Source: Rhea pennata
Lineage: Eukaryota; Chordata; Aves; Rheiformes; Rheidae
NCBI RefSeq assembly: GCF_028389875.1
Contig: NC_084702.1
Span: forward strand, 57,762,553-57,826,552
Length of the DNA stretch: 64,000 nucleotides
Direction: 5' to 3'
A program made the position numbers and the translations under genes. Under the pieces are notes generated by a model. It was given only the letters and a program-made list of their open reading frames with translations, made no database searches and was not told where the DNA came from. Shown one piece after another: positions 49,872-59,900 of this stretch. Within the stretch, counting starts at the first letter, position 1, and every line of letters begins with the position of its first letter.

Positions 49872-50493
49872 GTTTATATGGAAAATACAGTTCTCTTCTA
49901 GTTTGATGTTACTTTGTATTGGATATTTTAAGTATTTGCTATCTCCTGTAACTATTTAGAAAAGGAAACACTATGTACAGGTCAAGGATCAAACTTCTGT
50001 ATGGCTTTTAGCACAACATCTGCGTACAGGTAAAAGTTTCATCCACTGCTGTTTCTAATGAAATTCTGAAGGCCCTTGTAACAGTGTAAAATAAGAAGCA
50101 GCAATGTTTTTCCTCTGGAGATTTTAAGTTTTAATTTTTTTCAAGCTTTTGAATTTAAAGTTGTAGTAAAGTTATTTGTAAACTATTTACATATTGATCA
50201 CACACACTTGATTGTGATTTAGTCTATGTAATACCTTGGCTTGCTTTTTAAAACAACCTTCTTTTACAGTTAAACAGTTCTCTTGGTTTTATTGGACTCT
50301 AGCAATCCACAAAAACATTCTCATTCCATATATACATTCCTCCTCACTACCCCCCTTCTTAGTAATGTGGTAGACTTGGTGTCAATGAAACATTATCTTT
50401 TATAAATTACCTGTTTTATGTAAAATGCAACCAAACTTTTTAGTACAGAATCATATCTGGATTCTAAGATGCTCTGCAAGCCTAGATTTTTTT

Positions 50494-50522
50494 TTATATA
50501 TATATATATATATAATATATAT
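50494..50522. repeat. (AT)n microsatellite
   Basis: About 14 AT units with one slip, preceded by a short T tract. Confidence 0.9.
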
Positions 50523-53232
50523 AAAATAAGCCCTTCTGTAAAATGTAGTGGCTCTGTCTATGAAATTTTCTATAAATAAGGTAAGTAAACAGGGACATAT
50601 ATGTTCAAACTTGGAAAAACTGACTTTCAAATGAGTATGTCTCTCTCATAAGACTTTGTATCTGGGAACTTTGTAGCTGAAAAATAAATGTCACCCTAAG
50701 GAGTTAACATATTTCATACTTTAAATTGTTGCACTATGTTTGAAATTGCTTCTTCGAATCTGTTTTAAAATGGATCAAAAAAATGCTCTCATGTTTTCCT
50801 GCAACTTGGTAACAATTGGCCTTATAGACCTACCAGCTCAGTGATCCGTTTAATACAAGCCAAGATCTGTAACTACAATGGCCTGTGCATTTAAAAACAA
50901 TCTTACTGCAATTTTGTTCTTAAATTCCTGTAGTTTTGATAAGCTGTATTTATAATCGGAAATGTGAAGTCTGGATGGTGATTTTCCCAAATGTAGGGAC
51001 ACAGACGTTCATCTCATCCTGTTAACAACAGAACTCCCCAGAATTTTACAGTATGTTATCTGAGCTGCAGATACTATCCAGTGACAAATGCAAGGTGACG
51101 TGTCTTGGTCTAGCTCAGTGGCCAGAGTACTGCAATGTTCCTACGTGAGATGATTTGTCTGTAGCTATCTGCAAGTGGTTCATCTGGCAAAAGCACAGAG
51201 AGTGGCAGTACTCATATACTAAAGAGCAGCTTGAGTGCTTCAGAAAGCAATATGAATTTGGTGAAATTTGTAGTATTCTTCCTTCAAGCCACACAAAAGC
51301 AGCAGTGCTTTCTGTGGAAATGCCAGACAACCAGCGAACGTAATGAGGCTTGTTACATAGTGAGCTGTAACTTTTGACATAAAATACCAGAATTGCACAA
51401 AATAAATTGTTTTGGGATGGGAGTGGAGGTTATACATAGCCTGAAGGTGTTGAGAGAAGATTTAATGACCTAGATTTTTTATCTACTCTGGGCAGGTATC
51501 TAGAGCGAGGAAATCTCCTAATGGCTATCATAAACATGTGTGTTAATGCAAAGTTTTCCTTTTCTGCTCAACTTCAAAATGAAAACCTTGGTGTACCCCC
51601 TATAGGGACTGAGGAATAGTTTCCTGTGAGAGCTTCTGTAAAAGTTGTGCTTTTTCATGGCTGACTGAGGTCTCAGTGTCTGTGCAAGATGACAGCATCT
51701 CTGAGGCTTCTCACTAGCTTGAAGAAAAATGCTTTGGTTCAACTCAGTTATTTCAGAAGCAGCTTTGACTCTTAATTTTGGCATTGGTTTCACATGTCAT
51801 TTCTCCCTTTATGTGATGACATCAGCAAGTTCTGACTCTTATAGGATTTTAGGAACTCTTTAGTCTTCTAGCTGTGCTTTTAATAGAGGCTCAGATTTGT
51901 ATGGGAGAATCAAATGACTTTGGAAGCAAGAGCCTCCCATTTAATAACATTAGTACCAAAATTGTCATAGGCTGTGTACTGTGAAATCTAGTTTATCTTA
52001 CCGATATCTTGCTCTTAGTTTTACTTAAATGTGTTTTGAACCAACTTGGGGAAAAATTAGCATCAAATAAAGCGTACATAAAGTAGTCTGTGTATCTTAA
52101 GGTGTTTTGATGTTATGAGATGTTGTTTTTAAGAAATCCTTTGCGGAGAATTCATTGTATAATGGTTTTGAGAATCAAAGTGAAGGGTGACATGGTGATT
52201 TGGGAGAAACAGGGTGAAATGTTTATCCAGCAGCCATAGTAAATAGATGTAAGAGAAATTGTAGTTAAAGTAGCCTTTGTGAAGAGCATCCTGAACGCTG
52301 ATTTAGAAGCAATGCTTTACTTGAACTTAGGTTTCTGGACCTGATTTATGGTATATTTGGTGTTAAATGTACCTCTATCAGAGAATGTCACTCTTGATCC
52401 AGTGGGCTGCTCTGCTTGCTTTGGGGATCTCATGTATGTTTAGGAGAGTTGTTTTTGTCAGGGATCCTGTTGATGTGTTAATGCTTGTAAGTACTGACAT
52501 TACATTTATTATATGAAGAGTATGATGCTTGTAAGAAGAGCATGAAAAAGCCAAGAGCTGGCTATTTGGGTCTACTCACAAGTCAAATTAAATTGTGAAA
52601 AATACACCAGCTCTGAAAATAACTTGAATGGGTCCTGGGAAAAGGGCTGTCACCTTCCTCTTGCGGTGTTGAAGATTGAATCAAAACTTGTGTAATGTAC
52701 AGATTACTTCTGTAAGTATTTTCTACAAGCCTGCAATACTGTTGTCTTCCATATGTAAGGAATACCTTAAAAGCAAAATCTCCATTGTGCTCTGTCCCCT
52801 CGTGACCAGGGAATGTGATAAAATCTGGAGTTTAATTTTAGTACCCATATTCATTTAGTATCTATTCCACCATCCATTTGGTGTAGACTATGCTGTGTAA
52901 ATTGTGTACCATAGGCCCCAGTGGGTAGGTTGGGGGATTTTTTTTTCCTGTATGTTCTGTTTAGGAAAGGTTTTACAACATGTAAATTTGTCAGTAGAAT
53001 TTTAATTTTGCATTGCAGGGAAAGCTTGTACTTGGAAATACCAGCTTGGGTATTTCTGTTCTTTTAACTCTAGGATGAGTTTGCTGATTGATTTTCAATC
53101 AGCCATTTATTTGAAGATCCAAAAAGGGAAAAACGAGAATAGAGTTATACTGTGTATACAGTCTTTTGTACCTGAAAACTTTTGGAAGTTCTTTGTTTAT
53201 GATCTGAGTCTGACTGTCTCTATTATATATAG

Positions 53233-53236
<4 letters not shown>

Positions 53237-53304
<68 letters not shown>
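53237..53304. repeat. (TC)n(TG)n(TA)n compound microsatellite
   Basis: About 14 TC, a few TG and about 17 TA units in succession, ending about 530 bp upstream of the CMYA5 start codon. It is likely length-polymorphic. Confidence 0.95.
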
Positions 53305-53310
<6 letters not shown>

Positions 53311-53401
53311 TTATATAAAGTGATTTCTTTGGTTCATACTATTTGGAAATGTTTTAATTTCATCTGTGAAAATCACTGCATTTTGTATGGAAATGGAGAA
53401 C

Positions 53402-53407
53402 AATAAA
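53402..53407 (+). terminator. Candidate distal poly(A) signal
   Basis: AATAAA just upstream of the CMYA5 CpG island. If used, the TENT2 3' UTR would be about 4.6 kb and would end only about 300 bp before the CMYA5 transcription start. Confidence 0.25.
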
Positions 53408-53706
53408 GGACAAAGGTAACTTCACGTAACCTCTAGATAGTGATACTGCTTGTCTTTGCTTCCAATTACTGCCTGCGACAGCCTGCTGGAAGGAGAGGGG
53501 AGGAGGTTTGAACTGCCCCGTGAATTACCGCCTGAGCAAGTCTGGGGGTTCGGACAGGCCTGAACGCGCCTTTCGGTCGGGGCGCGCCGCGGCGGGGGCC
53601 GAGCTCCGTGCCCGCCGCGGGCGGCTCGGCTGCGCCCCCGGCACCCGGTTGGTGCTAGGACCCAGGGCCGGCGGCAGCCGCTCGGTGCCGTGACTTTGCC
53701 GCCTGC

Positions 53707-53714
53707 TATTTAAA
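53707..53714 (+). promoter_or_regulatory. CMYA5: TATA-like box
   Basis: TATTTAAA stands out within an otherwise GC-rich island, 118 bases upstream of the A of the start codon at 53832. An identical octamer with its preceding C and following AG recurs at 54187-54194 inside intron 1. Confidence 0.6.
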
Positions 53715-53831
53715 GCGCGCGCCTGAGCCGGGGGAAGCGAGCGCCGGCGGGCGCGACGGCTGCGGCAGGCCGCCCTGGGGAGGACAGGGACGGGGGAGAA
53801 GATCACCGTGAGGGCCTGAGCTGCGAACGGC

Positions 53832-53980
53832 ATGGAGGGGTGCCGTGGCGCCGAGGGCGACGGGGCGTCCGAGACCTCCTCCGTCCTAGAGGATGAAGAA
53901 GAAGAGGAGGAGGAGGAGGAGGAAGAGGAGGAGGAGGAGGAGGCTGTAGATCCCGAGGAAGCAGAGGAGCTGGCTAACAG
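53832..53980 (+). CDS. CMYA5: CMYA5 coding exon 1
   Basis: ATG in a fair context (CGGCATGG). Encodes residues 1-49 plus two bases: MEGCRGAEGDGASETSSV, then 16 consecutive glutamates (residues 22-37), ending EEAEELAN. The donor is AACAG|GTACGG. The acidic character matches the human N terminus while the exact residues differ. In-frame read-through past the donor hits a stop at about 54153, so it is not an alternative exon end of note. Confidence 0.9.
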
Positions 53981-56900
53981 GTACGGGCTCCCCGGGGAGG
54001 CGCGAAGCAGGGCCCCCGGCGAGCGCTCGCCTCTGGGCCCGGTGCGGGCTTGTCGCCCCTTTCTGCTTTCCTCCCTGTCCCCCTCGCTGGCCGCAGCCGC
54101 GGGGCTGGTGTTCGTGGGGGCGATCCTGCTGCCGCAGTGGAGGCTGGTGCGCTGAGCGCCTGCCCTTGGCTCCCCGGAGGCTTTTCTATTTAAAGAGCTG
54201 CCGGCGTGCCAGCTGGGCTGGCGTCGCCCTCCGCTCCTCGCTGTCGGCCGGTTCTTCCTCGCGTATTGCTCTTAGGTACTCTGGAGAGTTGCCTGTCTGT
54301 GAGAAAACAGTCAAATATCGGAATGGTGCGTTTTAATTTGCTGCTCCTGCTGTCCGTCCTTCTTCCCGCTTGTCCCTCCCTCTTCGGTCTCTTCTTTCCC
54401 AAAACAGGAAAAATTTGTTCTAAACCTTCACTGCCGCTGAGGACCAGAATTTGTGTGGCTCGTTTAGGGGCTGAAATGAGGAATATTGCACTTTGCATTT
54501 CATTTTATTTTTTTGAAGTCTCACGCGGAAGCTCTTTGCCGCCCCCGTGTCGCGCTCCCACGAGGAGGAGAACGCGGCGAGGGCGGCAGGCTCGCCGTGG
54601 GGCCTGGGGCCGCGTGTGGGGCCTGGGGCCGCGTGTGGGGCCTGGGGCCGCCTGCAATCCGATGCCTGCGGGCAGCTCCCTCGGCCGTGCCGATGTGGAG
54701 AAGAGGCAGCGAGGCCTGAAACTGCACCCGGGTGTATCGAGTTGCAGGATTTCTTCTGTGTCTCCAGCAAAGCCTATCGGTTTTAAGCAGATCCTGCAGA
54801 AAGAGCCAAAAGCCGTAATGCTGATGTTTTTCTTAAGAAATTTGGGTCCTGCAGTTTCTATAACCTGAGTGCTGCGGAGCTGTCCTCTATTTACACCCCT
54901 CTGAGCGTGTGACACTTCGAAGCTGTTTCTAGCTGTCCCGATCTTTGTCGCGAGAGTTAAGAGGGCAGAAAGGAGGTGGTGGGACTCTGCACATCCTAAA
55001 CCATCCTGAGAGCTGTGGGAAGGGAAATGGAGGCCAGGACCCTAGGGAAACGCCCTCGCGGTGAGAAGGAAGAGCTAGTTTTCCAGGGATAGGGGTGGAC
55101 GCCCCTAAAAGCCGATTTTCTTCTGAGAGATGTTGCTCTTCTCAGCAGCCTCCTGGCAGAGGAGGGACTACATAACCAAAAAGCTCGAATGGCACACGTG
55201 TAACAGTAACCAGACAAAACCCAACTGCAGCCGATGGAAAGGAGTCGCTCGTTGCAGACAGTTAAAACACAGTCAATCAACTAGATATTTTTAACGCGAC
55301 CTGCAGTTAAATAGCAAATACTACTATTCACATTTAACACCCAGGTAGGAATGTATAACATCTCCCTTTGAGGGTGCACTTACCATCGCAGTCAGCTCTG
55401 TGAGGGCGGCTTTTATTTGGGGTCTGCAGACCCCCTGCCTGGGCCTTGCTCGGGCTGGGAGCCGCCGCAGCGCAGGGCCGGGCCTCGCAGCGCAGCGACG
55501 TTAAATTTGGTGCTTGACTGAATCGCAGCAATCCTTCCCTTCAGCTCTTGGCATTGCGAAGAACCGCACTGTTCGTTCTCCATCCTTGCTCAGTTTGAAA
55601 ATAAGATAGCTCAGAGTTTAGGGAGGCTTTGAAGCAGCTGTGCTCTGTGGTAACTGAGTATATTTAACGAGGCCGTACTACTGAACTTTGATTAGTTTAA
55701 TTAGTCTAACGAAGATGTAAAATTTTGAGTTTTGGCACAGATACAGAAGCAGTACTGAGAACTCAGAAAAAGCTTATCGACGTTAAATAAAACTGATTCT
55801 TTAACGCTTACGTTTTGCGGCCGTCAGCACGGCTGCTGCGGTTCGGGTCCGCCCGACGCCGACGGGCCGCGCAGAGCCGAGGGAGCGCTGGCTGGGTCGG
55901 GAGAGCAGGGCCGAGCCCCGAGGACCTTCTCCTTCAGTCTCTAACCTAATTATTGCTTGATAAACACGCTTTTAAGCCCCGCCACGGAACAAAATTTCTG
56001 TGGTGGTTTGAAAATACATCTTAGAGGAGACGTGGCCAGGACCTAAACTTGGCTGAAGACAGTCCGTGCTGGCCCTGATGTCACTGGGTTATTTTTAAGA
56101 CCTCCGAGCTGCCTGCAGCTTTGCTGTTTCTGTTCTCCCCGAACAGCACCTGATTCTGCAGTGCGGCGCCAGCAGAAAACTGCTCACTGCCTCCTTCGAT
56201 TTCCACTCAAATAGATGCAATCTCTGTCAAGCACGCTAAATATTCCCACTCGTGTTTTACAAAGGCACAGCGGCCGGCGCAAGGCCAGCAAGCGCCGGCG
56301 GGGCCGGCTCAGAGGAGCCTCCCGGAGGGGCCCCGCGACGCGGCTGCCGGAGCCCAGGGCCGGCCGGCTCCGCCGCTGCCCCGTCCCCCTGCGCGGCTGG
56401 GGCGCTTCCAGCTGAGGAGGTGCCTTCCTCTAGGAAACCTGCTGCAGCCTGGGGGTTTCCCTTGAGTGTGCTTGAAAAACAAAAGAAAGAAGAAAAGCTG
56501 CAGCGGCACTTACAGCTTTTACAATATCTGCCCATAAAAATTGGAAAACCTGGGGATTGGCATCTTTATTAATCTTTCCGATGTAATCTTTAAATCGTTG
56601 TGCGTTTTCTAACACAGGCTTTTCGTGCAAGCGGCGAGACTGACAGGCGGTGTCGGAACGGGTTACGAGGGTGGAATAAGGCGCCGCATCCTTGTCCGCG
56701 CAAGTAACCCCCGCGACGCTCGGGGGCTGCGCAGCAGGCTCGGGTGTTTGGGCGCTTTCCTGCGGGAGGCCGTCGCCTTGACCGGTGTCTGTTGTTTCTA
56801 GTGCCACGTAGAATTAATCGTTTAAATAGTGAAAATATTTTGAAGGGATGTGTTGTATCTTTTTAGGAAAATAACAGACATGAGCATGGAGTTAAAGACT

Positions 56901-59900
56901 TTTATTTTTGCGTTGTTAACTTTGAGGCTGGAGTCCAGCTGTGGAAGGATAACACCTAGCTGATTTACCTACCCGCGAGAGCATCTCTCTCTCTCGAATT
57001 CACCTGATTTGCATTTCGAGACAGCTGATGTTACCTAGTTCTATCTTTTACCTTTCCAGACTGATTTCCTTTTCAGTGAGAAAGTGTCAGGACATGTCTG
57101 TACACCGGGCTTGTATTAAAATGTCTTTGCAGCCGGTTTACATGCGTTTCCTTGGAGCTGGCTGGCCTGGAGGGGAAACGGGGCTGCTTTTATCTATTCA
57201 TTTACAGATAATCTATGGCCAGTAAATGGGGAGAAAAACCTGAAGCTCTGCAAATTGCCTTAATTTTTTTTTTTTTTAATGAAGCAGTCCTTTCAAAGGA
57301 GCGGTAGGAAGCTCTGAGGGGTGGAGGCTTTCGAGTCGGGTCCAGCTTGGGGTAAGCTGTGAGACAGATGGCAGCGGAGGCCAAGCGGAGAAGCGGGTTG
57401 CAGCGTCCGAGCAAGCGAAGGAGGTGCAGGACAGCAGGTGGGGTGGCGGGGAGGAGCGGGGTGGGAAAGGCCGTGCTGGTGACTTACGCTTACAAGGAAA
57501 AGTTCGCCGTGCCCTCCCCAAAGTGAAGTCGGAAAGGTGTGGGGAAAGGGTGCGTAACTTCAGTTTTCTCTCTTAGCCTAGGGAGCCTGAACTGGGTTAG
57601 AGCAGCATCTTTGCAAACACGAGGAAGGAAGTAGCATGTCGCATGGGAATGCTGCTGAGGTAGAGGTGCTTTCTGTACGCTCTGTCACACGGAAGATTAG
57701 TTAAATTCGCCCCCACACATGCCTGGGAAAACCCTTCCACTCTGTATTTTCAAGCTCTGCATACTGGCTGAAGAAAAAGCAAGTCAAAGTACGTATTTCT
57801 GGCCAAAACTGTTTCTGAAAGACTGAACTTAACACACACAATAATTTTCAGTTATCTCAAGCAAAGAAAGTATCACAGGTAGGGGAGGTGTTTTGCTCTC
57901 TCTATGCGAATGAAAAATGTAAAAAGGCTTGCCATAGATTTTGGTTTCTGTCAGAGGGACAGAACAGGCATCTCTTGGAGTGGACTCAGATGAACCTTGA
58001 TGGCTTCCTCAGTACCAATGGTATTGGGGTTTTCTGTTTGTTTTTTGTTTTTCTTTTTGCTGTGGACAAGTCAAGCTAACATCAAACCATGATATTGGCA
58101 AAGGAAGAACTAGCAGCGAAGGTGATACAGATTTATTTGCTTTGTATTATCTTCCCTTTTAGAGCTAGCCTTGCTAGAAAGTAGTGCACCTAGGTAGGCG
58201 ATCGCCTGCACATAGTGGGGTTTTAGGCTTTGGTTTTGTTTGGAGGTAGAGGGTCGCTTTGGCTAAGACATCATTATTTCATATTGCGCTGTCAGACTTG
58301 CGTTGACTGTGGGCTGTGGCCCAGGCCATGCTGCTAGGCATGGTCTTCAGGTCAGCATGGTCAGCAGAGCTGGCTTTAAGTCCCATCGTTGGACTGTGGA
58401 GAGCGCGTTGTCCTCACCTGGCTGGCCAGGCTGTCAGGGATGGGCTAAGGGGACCTCAGCCTGGCCCTGCCCTGTGCAGCTCCCTGCCTGCTGTGCTGCT
58501 GTGAGCGAAGTCCCCTAGGCACCGAAACGTTGCCTTAGCAGCACCCCAAGCGTCGGCAGCATTAGAAGTACTTTTTTCCTCTGATAGACACCAAGCAGTT
58601 TTTGCTCCTTGCAAAATCTCACAGTTTGGCAGGTTTTCTGGATCTAGATGTTATAGCTCTGCTCGGAGTTTCCTGCTCTCTTCTGCAGAAGGTCCCTGAG
58701 CTCTGCTGGGTGCTCAGCACCCTTTGGCGCAGCTCTGAGTGCCCCGTCGGGACCTGCCCGATCTCGGCAGCTCGCGGGTGTCTGCAGCACCCTCGCAGAG
58801 TTGAGGGCCGGCTTGCGGTGGTCCATCAGGCTCATTCAGCTTCTCGGATCCCGCAGGCAGGAGCCCACCCACATTCCTTCACTTTTGTTTAAGGAAGCGC
58901 TTTATCTTAGTCACATCGGGAGTGACCCCTCCTGGTGTCTAGGAGAAGCCTGTGGCTGCAGGTTTGCGCCCTTCCACGAGAACGACTGGGGCTTCGCCGC
59001 TGCATCGCTGGCTCTGCTCCGCTGAAGCCTCTGCCTTTGCCGGCAGATGCTCTGCTTTTCTGTCCATCAACTGCTGACATGACTTCCCTAAATGAACTGC
59101 TATCTACCCAAGGAACAGCGGGCTTCGGCTTGTTACTGGTTACCTTTCTACGCTTTTTTGAAATAAGTATTGTAACTATAGTAAGACTTTTTAAAAACAA
59201 TACTGTGTTTTTAATGTATTTTAATTGCTTTTGCCATTCTTCACACTCTTATTTCTAAGACTTTTTTATTATTATAAAGCTTCTCAGGATACATTTCTCC
59301 AGCTTTTTTTAAATTGAGAGCAGATTTAATTACAGCATATGATAGGGACTGGTTGCATATTATAAGATTTAAAGTTATCTTCATAAAATATGATTATTTC
59401 ATTGCAGGGGGCTCAGTATATTTTCGTTGTTGAGTGTATTATAAATTACCTTGTTAAATACTTGGAGTGCTTAGAGGATGAAACACACATGGAAAGTAAC
59501 AAAGTAGTGGATAGAGTCGCTACCGCATTGCACCTTGTATAATTGTTTACGCATCTGCAAAGGAAGTGTGAGTGCTGTTAAAATGCTGACAGTGTCTTGT
59601 ACATGTTTAGTGCAAGATTTAAATTATACTGTGAGATAACCAGGCACTGGAGAGTAAGACTCCAGAATCAGTTCAGTCTCAAAGTGGTAAAATAAAGTCG
59701 AATCAAAGACTTTTTCCTGCATTCTCAAGAGCATTTATACATCTCCACTTCATTGAAATAAACTTGCAACATGAAGTCTTACAAAAATTTATCTAAAGTA
59801 TATTCGTCAGATGAAGTATAATATTGTTTATGCTCATATTTCTTAATTTATGCACATGCAGTAGTTTTACAAGTTTGAAAAATATTTTCAGATGCATTGA

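Larger units (their letters stand above)
48839..49890 (+). other. TENT2: TENT2 3' UTR (minimum likely extent)
   Basis: Follows the TAA at 48836. AATAAA hexamers occur at 48877, 49096, 49187 and 49866, the last followed by a GT-rich stretch. The region contains cytoplasmic polyadenylation-like motifs (TTTTTTAT at 48919 and TTTTAT at 48984) and two exact Pumilio motifs (TGTAAATA at 49474 and 49613). An A-rich run at 49679-49712 could cause internal priming in cDNA data. The true end is not determinable from sequence alone. Confidence 0.6.
49891..53500. other. TENT2-CMYA5 intergenic region or distal 3' UTR
   Basis: AT-rich, with no gene recognised. It has an AT dinucleotide repeat (50494-50522) and a TC/TG/TA microsatellite (53237-53304). 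Further AATAAA hexamers occur near 50682, 52067 and 53402. The region may be partly transcribed as a long TENT2 3' UTR. Confidence 0.65.
53500..54200 (+). promoter_or_regulatory. CMYA5: CMYA5 CpG-island promoter
   Basis: A sharp GC- and CpG-rich island covers coding exon 1. It contains the TATA-like TATTTAAA (53707-53714), placed about 30 bp before a presumed start near 53740, and ATG at 53832. A CpG island combined with a TATA-like box is unusual for a gene expressed mainly in striated muscle. Myospryn is reported in the literature as a MEF2 target, and the A/T-rich box resembles a MEF2 site without matching it exactly. Confidence 0.8.

Noticed and set aside
54206-54868. Overlapping frames of 220, 116 and 136 codons in CMYA5 intron 1
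   Set aside because: They sit in GC-rich intronic DNA, partly in the minisatellite, with no homology I recognise and none linked by splice sites to CMYA5.
55830-55860. GGTTCGGGTCC-like tRNA B-box resemblance
   Set aside because: No matching A box or cloverleaf stems at the right spacing.
56215-56807. Frames in the secondary CpG cluster of CMYA5 intron 1
   Set aside because: Compositional open frames, low complexity, mutually overlapping on both strands.
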